A stretch of 64,000 bases of DNA from Verrucomicrobiota bacterium (GTDB lineage: Bacteria > Verrucomicrobiota > Verrucomicrobiia > Verrucomicrobiales > DEV007). Positions 32,575-41,078 of the stretch are shown one piece after another (the first letter of the stretch is position 1; every line of letters starts with the position of its first letter). The translations under genes were made by a program, and so were the position numbers. Location: positions 1-64,000 of the forward strand of contig CAUJIH010000027.1 of the NCBI GenBank assembly GCA_963205275.1, written 5' to 3'. A model generated the notes under the pieces. It was not told the origin of the DNA. It did no database searches and saw only the letters and a program-made list of their open reading frames with translations.

Positions 32575-34968
32575 TCACCGAGGAATCCACAGAATCCCGA
32601 TATCGACCACGGAACAGTTCTTCTTTAGCGGAGTGAGAGTGACAGTTTCGAAGGATTCGTTCTGAGGATTCAGAGAGGCGATCAGAGCCGCCAATTCTTG
32701 ATCTCGCTGAGCGATCAGCTTGTCCAGTTCTGCCTGTTCATAGCTTACCTGTTCTTGGGCACGAGATACATCACCAGATTCTTTCATTGATCTCGCCACA
32801 CCTGTGATAGAGGTACGGCCAGAGGTGAGCGAAACTCGCTTTCCCAACAGGACTCCCAGCACAGAGCCACCCATGCGCAACGCTGTGTCCATTTTAGCCG
32901 TACTCGCCTGCGCCTTTTGGACGTCGAGTGTGGATTGAGTGCGAGTCACTCTCTCTGACTGAGTTTTGATTTTTTTATCCCAAGAGTTTTGTAGGTCATC
33001 GACACGCTTGTCTCTGGACTCGCGGGACGTGAACTGAAGGCGTGCGCGGAAGTCGCCTTCCGATTCCCCTAACTTCGAGTAGGCACCTGTGGCGGCACTT
33101 CTGAGGATTGTTGTAGATCGTCGGGAATAAATCCAGTCGACGAAATCCTTCGATGCCTGTGTCCAGAACTTCGCATCTAGAAGAGAGTGTGGAATTTCGC
33201 CAAACTTCGCTCCACCTGCAGGTTCACGATCCAACTGGCTGATCGCAAGCCCGGGAGGTAGAGGCAAGTTCTTCGACCAGTCGACGTCCCCGGTGTCCTG
33301 ATTGATTTCGTTGCGGTAGGTGAAGCGGTCCGCTCCAGAGACGCCTTTCGCAGAATCTTCATACCTCGTCTCTCCGATGCGAATCACGGATGGCACGTAG
33401 GTGAAGTCTTCGCGGGAGATTCCAGGACCGAGCGGGACGAAATAATCTGTCGCGCCCTTCGGTAGGCGCGGGCGGACGGTTTGCAAGGCGGCGGAGGTCG
33501 ATGCATCAGCCATCAGAGAGACGGCATTGGCTGCGTGGGCTGCCCGCTTCGGGTCCATGAGAGCTTTAATCTGTGTTCGCGCGAGGGGACCGGTGAGATA
33601 GCTCATTACCCAGCGCACACTGAACACGCAGGGGCCGTCGTCGTTGACATTGTTCATCAGGAAGACGCGATTGCCGAGCCCCGAGAGGAGCAGTTCCATC
33701 TTCGAGCGGCTAAATTGTGTGTTGGTGGCAGCTGCCGCGCCTTCTAGGCCATCGAGCACGCGAGCTTTATCGCGTTCGGTTTGCAGCCGTCCCAGCCACC
33801 AGGTGCCGATATTCGAGAGTGCCTTGTAATCGAGATCGACGGGGTTTTGTGTGGCCAAGAGGACCCCCAGACCGAAGGCGCGAGCCTGCTTCAGCATGGT
33901 CATTAGCGGCTTCTTCGACGGAGGCATGGCCGTAGGCGGTAGATAGCCATAGATTTCGTCCATGTAGAGAAGTGCCCGCAGACTGGTCGTCCCCGTCTGC
34001 GTCCGCATCCATCCCAATGTCTGATTGAAGAGAAGCGAGACGAAGAACATGCGCTCTGCATCACTGAGATGGGCGATGGAAAAGATCGTAATGCGCGGCT
34101 TTCCCTCGGGCGTGTGGAGCATTCGCTTGATGTCTAGGGACTCGCCTTCTAGCCAGGTCGAGAACCCGGGGGAGGCGAGGAGATTGTTCATCTTCATCGC
34201 CAGATCGAGCCGGGTTTTCTGTGGGCATACCGTATCGAGGCTCATCACTCCCACTTTGTCAAAAGGTGGAACCTGGATATGACGGATTAACAGTTCTAAC
34301 GAGACTCCCTGACCTTCTTTCCATGAGTGGAGAAAGATATTGGATAACAGAATATGCTCCGGAGATTGGAGCGGATCGGCGGTGATTCCCACGAGCGAGA
34401 GAAGGCTCGATACGGTCGATTCGATCCGCTCGGAGAGAGCCTCGGCATCATCGAGAATTTCGAATGCCGGCACGTCGAGTGATCCAAGGATGGAGACGGG
34501 TAGTCCTGCATTGGAACCAGGGGTGTAGATCGAAACATCGACTTTTTCGCGAAACTGGCGGATCCGCTCTCCCGATTGGCCCCAATCAGCGAGACCTTTC
34601 TTCCAGGTATCGGCCGTCTTCGCAGCGAATTCATCAGGCGACAGCCCCTTTTTCGCAGCGTCGTCTTCGTTGATCCAAGGACGAAAACTGGCCGCATCCA
34701 GATCGGGGAACGTCAGCATCAGGTCTGCGATGTCGCCTTTCGGATCGATCACGATGGCGGGGATTCCGTCCATCGCAGCTTCTTCCAATAGAGCCATGCA
34801 GAGACCCGTCTTCCCTGATCCAGTCATGCCGAGCACGACCCCGTGGGTGACGAGGTCTTTGGAATCGTAGAGAATCAGGTCGTCACCCAGGGCCTTCTGG
34901 TCAAGATCGTAGCTGCGACCGAGATAAAACTTTCCGAGGAGTTCGTAGTCTTCGATGCGGATGTCCAT
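32575..34968 (-). CDS. HerA/FtsK-like DUF87 ATP-binding protein
   Basis: A 797-residue P-loop ATPase of the HerA-like group. Walker A is VVLGMTGSGKTGLCMAL (about 43-59), with Walker B-type segments further on (IPAIVIDPKGDIADL and LRALLYMDEIYGYLPP). A sensor-like stretch (GVLLATQNPVDLDYKALSN) and an Arg near TERDKARVL complete the motor. The C-terminal 250 residues hold a long coiled coil (SWDKKIKTQSERVTRTQSTL) and a glycine-containing segment. NurA, the usual HerA partner, was not seen. DNA translocation or conjugative-type function is therefore unproven. ATG 34968 (MDIRIEDYELLG) is preferred over the upstream frame. Confidence 0.83.
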   Translation of the reverse strand: MDIRIEDYELLGKFYLGRSYDLDQKALGDDLILYDSKDLVTHGVVLGMTGSGKTGLCMALLEEAAMDGIPAIVIDPKGDIADLMLTFPDLDAASFRPWINEDDAAKKGLSPDEFAAKTADTWKKGLADWGQSGERIRQFREKVDVSIYTPGSNAGLPVSILGSLDVPAFEILDDAEALSERIESTVSSLLSLVGITADPLQSPEHILLSNIFLHSWKEGQGVSLELLIRHIQVPPFDKVGVMSLDTVCPQKTRLDLAMKMNNLLASPGFSTWLEGESLDIKRMLHTPEGKPRITIFSIAHLSDAERMFFVSLLFNQTLGWMRTQTGTTSLRALLYMDEIYGYLPPTAMPPSKKPLMTMLKQARAFGLGVLLATQNPVDLDYKALSNIGTWWLGRLQTERDKARVLDGLEGAAAATNTQFSRSKMELLLSGLGNRVFLMNNVNDDGPCVFSVRWVMSYLTGPLARTQIKALMDPKRAAHAANAVSLMADASTSAALQTVRPRLPKGATDYFVPLGPGISREDFTYVPSVIRIGETRYEDSAKGVSGADRFTYRNEINQDTGDVDWSKNLPLPPGLAISQLDREPAGGAKFGEIPHSLLDAKFWTQASKDFVDWIYSRRSTTILRSAATGAYSKLGESEGDFRARLQFTSRESRDKRVDDLQNSWDKKIKTQSERVTRTQSTLDVQKAQASTAKMDTALRMGGSVLGVLLGKRVSLTSGRTSITGVARSMKESGDVSRAQEQVSYEQAELDKLIAQRDQELAALIASLNPQNESFETVTLTPLKKNCSVVDIGILWIPR

Positions 34969-35103
34969 AGAATGTGAATAGGTGGGGAAGGAGGAGATAA
35001 AAGCGAAGAAGAGTGAGTGGTTGATTACTCTAAGCAGAAAGGGTGTCATGTTTTCTCGTGAATGGCAAGCAGCCCACTGAGAAATCTTCGTAGGGAACGA
35101 AAA

Positions 35104-35152
35104 GCGTAAAAATGGGTTGTGCTCTCGACATCACGTGTCTTGCGTAAAAATG
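35104..35152 (+). repeat. 11-bp direct repeat upstream of the DUF6797 gene
   Basis: GCGTAAAAATG occurs at 35104-35114 and again at 35142-35152, 38 bp apart and 25 bp before the start at 35178. The spacing is near four helical turns, so it could be a pair of regulator sites. Confidence 0.4.
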
Positions 35153-35177
35153 AACTTCGGGCAGAATAGCATTTTCC

Positions 35178-37871
35178 ATGTACCTTTTTACTGACCTTTT
35201 TGCCCGATATGGCGTCGTGCCGTGCTTCGCTTCGCTCACTTTCTTCAGTTTGCCTGTCTATGCCCAAGAAAAGGCACATCTCGCGCTCGATTCGCCGTTT
35301 GGCTCCTACATTGAGGAGGGGAGTCCTTTTTTTACGCAGACCGTAGATGCGCGACAATTTGGAGAGCACCCAGTGGCGAATAATCTCATCCCGCGAGGAA
35401 TCATCGTGCCAGCCGGCGACGGCACGGATGGTCTGTTCGGTTGCTTTGATCCTGATTTGCTACGTTGGGCGCTGTTCTGGGAACAGAATTCGGATCGGGA
35501 GTATCTCTCGATGGTGGGGATGGCTTCGGGCAGCTATCGCCTACCGAATCAAAAAGCTCCCATCGGCGAGAAGGCGGGCGATTTGCCCCAGCCCTACGGA
35601 AGCCCCTGGTTGGCTCAGTCGCTCGCTCCCGGTATTTCGTCCGGTGAAAAGCCTATGCTGAAGGATCCTCGTGATCGAGGTCGTGCGGAACCCGATGAGA
35701 CAGGACTCGGGGCGCTGCCGCCTTTGCTCGGACGCTTTCTCGGGATTCGATTGCTGGAAGGTGGTGCGCAGATTGAATACAGGATCGCCTCGACGACGGT
35801 GCGAGAACGGCTGGCCATTGGCGACGGTGATGGCACGATTATCCGTCTGATCCAGGTCGATCCGCGCAAGGAGAAACTCTGGATTCGCTCGGGAGTGGGG
35901 GATCGTGATTGGCTCGTGCTCGATCCTTCGGACACTCCGAGCGTTCACCAGATCACCATCACCCAAGGGGGTACGGTGACGACTGCGAACGGAGGAGAAT
36001 TTCCTGCGATCAAAGCACCGAGTCGGCGGTGGAATGAGGGTGTGAAGACGGGTGCCCCGACACCTCCGGCGAAAGATGCCGCCTGGGTGTATGATAACTT
36101 TCCCCTGCCGACGACAAATCCTTGGAAGCGAAATGTCCGGCTGGCAGATTTGGAGTTTTTTCCCGATGGACGGGCTGCGTGCGTCACCTTTGATGGCGAC
36201 GTATGGATCGTCTCAGGACTTGAGTCTGACAGCGGTGCCGAGTGGAGCCGCTTCGCCTCTGGTTTGAACGAGCCTCAGAGTATTGCGATTCACGACGGAG
36301 TGATCTACGTCTTCGACCGCAACGGTATCGTCGCCCTGCATGATACGGATGGGAATGGCGAGGCTGATTGGTATCAGAATGTCTCGAATATCTTCGCCCA
36401 GTCCGCTGAAACGCGCCAGTATGCGATGGACTGCATCGCCTTACCCGACGGCAGCTTTTATCTGGCATTGGGTGGACAAATGGGCGGAATCATTGGCAAG
36501 CTGAATGGGACAGTGATCAAGGTCGCCCCCGATGGAAACTCTTACGAAGTCGTTGCTACGGGGTTTCGTCAGCCCTATCTCGGCTACAATTTCAAGACAG
36601 GACTTCTGACGGCAAGCGATCAGCAGGGCAATTGGAAACCAGGGACTCCTATCTACGACGTAGAGAAAGGTCGCTATTTTGGATTTCAGCCTGAAAAATT
36701 CAAAGGTGATGTGACGCACCCCGCTCCCATCGATCTGCCAGAGCTTTGGATTCCACATTTCGTCAACCAGTCCGGCGCAAGTCAGGTTTGGATCCAGCGG
36801 ACCGGAAAGTCTCCGCTCCACATGGCCGGACTCGACGAGGCGCTGGTCCATATCGGATACGGGCGACCGGAGATTTTCAAGGTCTATCTCGATCCGAATC
36901 ATGAACAGGGGGCCGTGGCCTCCATCCTATCCGGATTTCCGACTGGATTGCTCAATGGGCGAGTGAATCCGGTGGACGGACGACTCTATCTCGTGGGATT
37001 TCAGATTTTCGGGAGTTCCGGAGTTCAGATCAGCGGACTTTTTCGCGTGCATCCCGGTGGAAAAACATCCTGGCTATCGCGTGACATCCGGGCGGAGAAG
37101 CGAGGGCTGTTGCTGAGCTTCGATCAGCCGCTCTCCCCGGAGCTAGCGACTGATCTAGGGCGCTATTCTGCGGATCGATGGAATTATCATCAAACCTTTC
37201 AGTATGGGTCCGGCAATTATAAACTGAACGACGAACCGGGCCAAGACTCTCTTCCTGTCTTGAGCGCTAAGCTTTCTCAGGATCGAAAGAGCATCTTTCT
37301 CGGAATCGCTGACATGCGTCCATCCGAAGCTTTGCGGTTGACGTATCGGGTACCTGCACCGGGCGAGGACGATGTGAAAAATGTGTATCTCAGCGTATTC
37401 AAACTAGGCGATATCGACCTAGCGCAGAATGGGTTCTCGGATAACAAAGTCGATCTGACTCCTCGGGCGGATCTCGTGGCAGCGACTGTCGAACCCTCCG
37501 CTGAGCTGGGGAGAAAGCTTGTCATCCAGTATGGTTGTATCGCCTGCCATGCGACGGGCGATCCTGATATTCCTTCACCTGTAGCCCCAGCGACTGTCGG
37601 TGGCGGAGCCTCTCTCACTGTCGGACCACCGTGGGTCGGCCTGTGGCAGGCCAGTCGTGAATTCACTGACGGCACCTTGCTGAAAAAAGTGGACGAATCC
37701 TACCTGCGCGAGTCCATACTCGATCCTTCGCGTCGAGTCCAGAATGGATATGAGATGGAACGCACCGGAGTTGGGATGCCTTCCTATCTCGGTGTATTGA
37801 AGGACTATGAGATCGACTCGATCATCGAGTATATCAAAAGCATCCCAAAACCAACTGCGAAGAAGCAGTGA
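35178..37871 (+). CDS. DUF6797-type beta-propeller protein with C-terminal cytochrome c
   Basis: An 897-residue exported protein (signal peptide VPCFASLTFFSLPVYAQ). The N-terminal half carries the DUF6797-like start (DSPFGSYIEEGSPFFTQT, then FCFDP and RGIIVPAGDGTDG region). A propeller follows with repeated strands (DLEFFPDGRAACVTFDGDVW, LNEPQSIAIHDGVIYVFDRN, DCIALPDGSFYLALGGQMGG). The C terminus has a heme site IQYGCIACHATG and a late Met (GVGMPSYLG) as likely axial ligand. Such proteins are typical of Verrucomicrobia and Planctomycetes and are thought to be periplasmic sugar or alcohol dehydrogenases; the substrate is not known. Confidence 0.86.
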   Translation: MYLFTDLFARYGVVPCFASLTFFSLPVYAQEKAHLALDSPFGSYIEEGSPFFTQTVDARQFGEHPVANNLIPRGIIVPAGDGTDGLFGCFDPDLLRWALFWEQNSDREYLSMVGMASGSYRLPNQKAPIGEKAGDLPQPYGSPWLAQSLAPGISSGEKPMLKDPRDRGRAEPDETGLGALPPLLGRFLGIRLLEGGAQIEYRIASTTVRERLAIGDGDGTIIRLIQVDPRKEKLWIRSGVGDRDWLVLDPSDTPSVHQITITQGGTVTTANGGEFPAIKAPSRRWNEGVKTGAPTPPAKDAAWVYDNFPLPTTNPWKRNVRLADLEFFPDGRAACVTFDGDVWIVSGLESDSGAEWSRFASGLNEPQSIAIHDGVIYVFDRNGIVALHDTDGNGEADWYQNVSNIFAQSAETRQYAMDCIALPDGSFYLALGGQMGGIIGKLNGTVIKVAPDGNSYEVVATGFRQPYLGYNFKTGLLTASDQQGNWKPGTPIYDVEKGRYFGFQPEKFKGDVTHPAPIDLPELWIPHFVNQSGASQVWIQRTGKSPLHMAGLDEALVHIGYGRPEIFKVYLDPNHEQGAVASILSGFPTGLLNGRVNPVDGRLYLVGFQIFGSSGVQISGLFRVHPGGKTSWLSRDIRAEKRGLLLSFDQPLSPELATDLGRYSADRWNYHQTFQYGSGNYKLNDEPGQDSLPVLSAKLSQDRKSIFLGIADMRPSEALRLTYRVPAPGEDDVKNVYLSVFKLGDIDLAQNGFSDNKVDLTPRADLVAATVEPSAELGRKLVIQYGCIACHATGDPDIPSPVAPATVGGGASLTVGPPWVGLWQASREFTDGTLLKKVDESYLRESILDPSRRVQNGYEMERTGVGMPSYLGVLKDYEIDSIIEYIKSIPKPTAKKQ

Positions 37872-37959
37872 AGATTCCGAAAGTAGAAGGTAACGATTCT
37901 GATGGTCTAGTCAGTGCCTCGAATTTGAGCCAGCCCAGCTGCACGAATACAGGGTCAAG

Positions 37960-38028
37960 GTAGCACAGACAATCCTGTCTGTAATCTCGTGCGGAAAGAC
38001 TTAGACAAGATTGTCTTAGTCACATTTG
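37960..38028 (+). repeat. Bipartite palindromic repeat, copy A
   Basis: About 69 bp made of two hairpins: ACAGACA-atcc-TGTCTGT and a less perfect CTTAGACAAGATTGTCTTAG, divided by a 16-bp spacer (ATCTCGTGCGGAAAGA). It matches copies B and C at 57195 and 57294 in order, spacing and most bases, with changes mainly in the second arm. It lies between two plus-strand genes with 391 bp of otherwise non-coding DNA. The shape is that of REP/BIME-type elements. Confidence 0.85.
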
Positions 38029-38113
38029 CCCCCGGAAGACGACAGGATCATTTGTTGAGGTCACATTTCATCTGTATCCCGGCAGGGATGGCAGCGAAGT
38101 CCTGTCCTTCCAT

Positions 38114-38185
38114 CGACCCGTACCAGCCTCCAGTATCATTTCATCTTCGCGACGAAAAACCGTGAACCATATCTAGACGAATAAT
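38114..38185 (+). pseudogene. Remnant of a Y1/RAYT-type transposase N terminus
   Basis: One frame reads TRTSLQYHFIFATKNREPYL followed by DE and a stop at 38183-38185. The Y-H-F-[IV]-F-x-T-K-x-R-x-P-x-L pattern is the first strand of IS200/REP-associated tyrosine transposases. The HUH and catalytic Tyr parts are missing and no start codon is seen in frame, so only a fragment survives. It lies about 85 bp from copy A of the palindromic repeat, consistent with past mobilisation by a RAYT. The fragment is short, so the call is tentative. Confidence 0.55.
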
Positions 38186-38262
38186 TTTTCGGGGTCAGCT
38201 TGTTTATCGTGAGTGGTGGAGCGTAAAGGTTGGCTGTGGCGAGAAGCAATAGATAAAACAAT

Positions 38263-39471
38263 ATGAACCATCGTTCGGACACTACCCTGTGCGTCGTCGG
38301 GGGAGGAATTATCGGCTTGGCCTCTGCCTTGGAGGCTGCTCGACGGAATCGGTTTTCTCGCATTATCGTACTCGAGAAGGAAAGTGAAGTGGCACGTCAC
38401 CAAACTGGTCACAATAGTGGCGTATTGCATTGTGGACTCTATTACAAACCGGGATCTACCAAAGCTCGTCTGGCAGTGGAGGGGATACGCAGAATGACGG
38501 AATTTTGCGTAGAACACGGGATCTCTCATGAAATTTGCGGGAAAGTAGTCGTTGCTGTGGATGATTCTGAGGTGCCACGCTTGCGCGAATTAGAGTCACG
38601 TGGACGAGCAAATGGATTGGATAATCTGCGTTGGCTCAGCCCAGAGGAGTTAAAAGAGCGCGAACCGAATGTCCGGGCAAAAGCGGCATTGTTGGTGCCC
38701 CAAGAGGGAATCGTGAACTACTCCGAAGTAGCTCAAAAAATGCGCGATCTCCTGATATCGGTCGGCCATGAGGTGCGCACAGGGGTTGGGTTCACCGGAT
38801 TGCGCCGCAGCTCTGAGGGGCAGGTGATCGAGACTTCTGGAGACCCGATACGAGCTGATTTCTTATTAAATTGTGGAGGGCTGCATTCCGATCGAATTTG
38901 TCGTGACAGTGGGAACACGCCTCCCTGTCGTATCGTTCCGTTTCGAGGGGAATATTTTCGACTCGTGGGAGAAGGGGAGCACCTAGTGAATCATTTGGTC
39001 TATCCGACACCTAACCCGGCGTTTCCTTTTTTAGGAGTTCACTTTACCCGCATGATACAGGGTGGGCTGGAGGCTGGGCCCAATGCGGTGTTGGCAATGA
39101 AGAGAGAGGGTTATCACAAGACCTCCTTCTCGGCACGCGATGCTCTCTCTGCACTTTCGTGGCCGGGACTATGGAAGTTCTTGCTTCGGTATCCCAAGGC
39201 GACTCTTGGAGAATTTACGAACTCTTGCTTCCGCAGCGTATTTCTTCGGAATTTGCAAAGGCTCGTTCCCGCCGTGGAGGATAGTCATCTCGTGGAGGGT
39301 GGTTTCTCTGGCGTGCGTGCCCAAGCGATGAAGCGGGATGGCTCTCTCGTAATGGACTTCCTTTTTCAAAGTGCTCCTGGTCAGATGCATGTGCTGAATG
39401 CTCCCTCGCCAGGGGCCACTGCATCGCTGGCAATCGCACGCCATATCGTCGATCAGATGGTGGTGGAGTAG
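38263..39471 (+). CDS. lhgO: L-2-hydroxyglutarate oxidase
   Basis: A 402-residue FAD-dependent DAO-family oxidase. The dinucleotide motif is CVVGGGIIGLASALEAAR, followed by the LhgO-typical RHQTGHNSGVLHCGLYYKPG, LVPQEGIVNYSEVAQKM, FLLNCGGLHSDRIC, PFRGEYFRLVGEGE, VYPTPNPAFPFLGVHFTR and GVRAQAMKRDGSLVMDF, matching the family throughout. It oxidises L-2-hydroxyglutarate to 2-oxoglutarate, passing electrons to the respiratory chain. ATG 38263 fits the Rossmann start. The upstream DNA contains the repeat and transposase relic, and no linked gene is apparent. Confidence 0.93.
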   Translation: MNHRSDTTLCVVGGGIIGLASALEAARRNRFSRIIVLEKESEVARHQTGHNSGVLHCGLYYKPGSTKARLAVEGIRRMTEFCVEHGISHEICGKVVVAVDDSEVPRLRELESRGRANGLDNLRWLSPEELKEREPNVRAKAALLVPQEGIVNYSEVAQKMRDLLISVGHEVRTGVGFTGLRRSSEGQVIETSGDPIRADFLLNCGGLHSDRICRDSGNTPPCRIVPFRGEYFRLVGEGEHLVNHLVYPTPNPAFPFLGVHFTRMIQGGLEAGPNAVLAMKREGYHKTSFSARDALSALSWPGLWKFLLRYPKATLGEFTNSCFRSVFLRNLQRLVPAVEDSHLVEGGFSGVRAQAMKRDGSLVMDFLFQSAPGQMHVLNAPSPGATASLAIARHIVDQMVVE

Positions 39472-40277
39472 GTCGCGGATACCCACCTAAGTCATCGTAG
39501 ATAGGATTGCTTGGCGATTGTCCCTTATCCTGTTTTTCGTGGTGACCGTTGTTTTCATGGTGTAAGTGTGTAATCAAGGAATGGCGTCAGGGCAAGAGGG
39601 AACTCGATTAGAACCGGACTGTCGGAGGGGTCGAAAATCTGACGAGTCACTCAAACCTTTTGCGATCTCAGATTCTTAGGGACAGGCTGTTTTCGATTCA
39701 GGGACAGCTTATTGATCGTTGGATTCACGAAACGATGAACGATCTCCACCAGAAACACAAATGCCACCCTCGTGAAGGGTGGCTCAAGGCAGGTGACGCG
39801 GGGTCGCGAAGCCTCCGCCTACGCGAGCGGTCCCGACTGTTTTGTGCGCGGGTGCCGCCTGGTTGCCGCCAGGATTTTTATCATACCATGACTATACCAA
39901 TCTACAACAGAGAAAGCATCACGTCCGACTCGAATGTTCAGTGTGCAGAGACAGATTGTTTATCGTTAGCACCTAATATGGAACATCGATCAGATTCGAA
40001 ATTCTTGGAGCAAGTTCTTGGATGCCCCAGATTAGACGCTTTCAGTTCTCAAGCACCGACGCTGTGCCATCTACTAGTCTAAATCAAGGCTCTAGGAATC
40101 ATCGCCCAACAAGCATTCTCCCTTGAAAGGGTGTGGCAACCGCATGCGGCAATCGATTGTCACTTCAGGGCTTACACTTCTGGATTATTCTATTCTAGGG
40201 ACGTTTCTCTAGGCTGGTATTCGACGGGCTCTTAGTCCTAGATTTCGTGTAATCAGCTGAATCCTGTGCCATCCGGA
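39472..40277. other. Long intergenic region without convincing genes
   Basis: About 800 bp lie between lhgO and the epimerase. An open frame at 39660-40082 (140 codons) has no recognisable domain and an uneven composition rich in Arg, Ser and Cys, so it is not called. Structural elements are an 8-bp hairpin at 39763-39783 (GCCACCCT-cgtga-AGGGTGGC) and a second weak one at 39858-39873 (CCTGG-ttgccg-CCAGG) followed by ATTTTT. The segment 39800-39840 (GGGTCGCGAAGCCTCCGC and beyond) looks like a palindromic repeat relic. This may be eroded mobile DNA. Confidence 0.5.
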
Positions 40278-41015
40278 TCAGGCCGTTCTTTCGTCGATAC
40301 GGAAGCCAGGTGTCCAGCCGAGGATTTCTGCTGCTTTCCGGATACAGACGCTGCCGTCATCTTCGGCTATGTTGTAAATGCCCTCTGATCCGTGAGTCAC
40401 TGCTTTTCGAGCGGCATCGGCTGCGTCATCGACATGCACCGGACCGCCGCTCGGAGCTAGGTCGAAGCCGGTGCCCGGTCCGTAGAGCTTCCCGTAGCGC
40501 AAAATGATTCCGGTCAGCGGGGCGGCTAGCACTTGCTGCTCGAGACTCGCTACAGCGCGTGCTGTCATCCCGTAGTCGGGATCGTCTAGACAGAGAGGAG
40601 CTTCCTCCGGATAGGGTTGTGGACCGGGCGCGTAGACGAAGGCCAAGCTCTGCGCGATCATACGACTGGCTCCCGCCGCAACCGCTGCAGCGACAAGATT
40701 TTGAGTGCCGACTTCGCGAATCCGGGCATTGCGAATTAATGCCGCAGTCATTTTCGTCGGATCGAGGGCCGGAGGCAGATCGGTCAGTTGGTGGATCACG
40801 ATATCCGGCTGTGCTTTTGCTACGATCTCGAGGAGTCGAGGAGCATCGAACACATCTACGATGGCGGGTTCGACTCCGATTTCTTTCAGCATAGGCGCTT
40901 TGTCAGCCGAACGGGTCGTGCCTACTACTGTCCAACCGTCCGCAACCAGCAGGCGGCAGAGTCCGCGACCGATCACTCCGCTCGCTCCCGCGACAAAGAT
41001 GTTTCCTTTCATCAT
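40278..41015 (-). CDS. NAD(P)-dependent epimerase/dehydratase family protein
   Basis: A 245-residue extended SDR. It opens IFVAGASGVIGRGLCRLLVA (G-x-x-G-x-x-G) and proceeds through VVGTTRSADKAPML, VIHQLTDLPPALDPTKM, VAAGASRMIAQSLAFVYAPG, a weakly kept Tyr/Lys site, ILRYGKLYGPGTGF and VHVDDAADAARKAV. It ends EDDGSVCIRKAAEILGWTPG. At this length it lacks part of the usual C-terminal substrate domain. The annotated start could be either of two adjacent ATGs (41015 or 41012). A substrate cannot be given. It is followed on the same strand by nothing recognisable; hrpB lies 63 bp upstream. Confidence 0.88.
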   Translation of the reverse strand: MMKGNIFVAGASGVIGRGLCRLLVADGWTVVGTTRSADKAPMLKEIGVEPAIVDVFDAPRLLEIVAKAQPDIVIHQLTDLPPALDPTKMTAALIRNARIREVGTQNLVAAAVAAGASRMIAQSLAFVYAPGPQPYPEEAPLCLDDPDYGMTARAVASLEQQVLAAPLTGIILRYGKLYGPGTGFDLAPSGGPVHVDDAADAARKAVTHGSEGIYNIAEDDGSVCIRKAAEILGWTPGFRIDERTA

Positions 41016-41078
41016 TCTTTTTCTCGTATCTGTGAAAGTCTATCCTTGAGGCCGGTGGACGGGTCGTCAACAGGACTT

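Noticed and set aside
39660..40082. 140-codon frame in the 800-bp gap
   Set aside because: No domain, odd composition and no SD; kept only as a note within the intergenic region.
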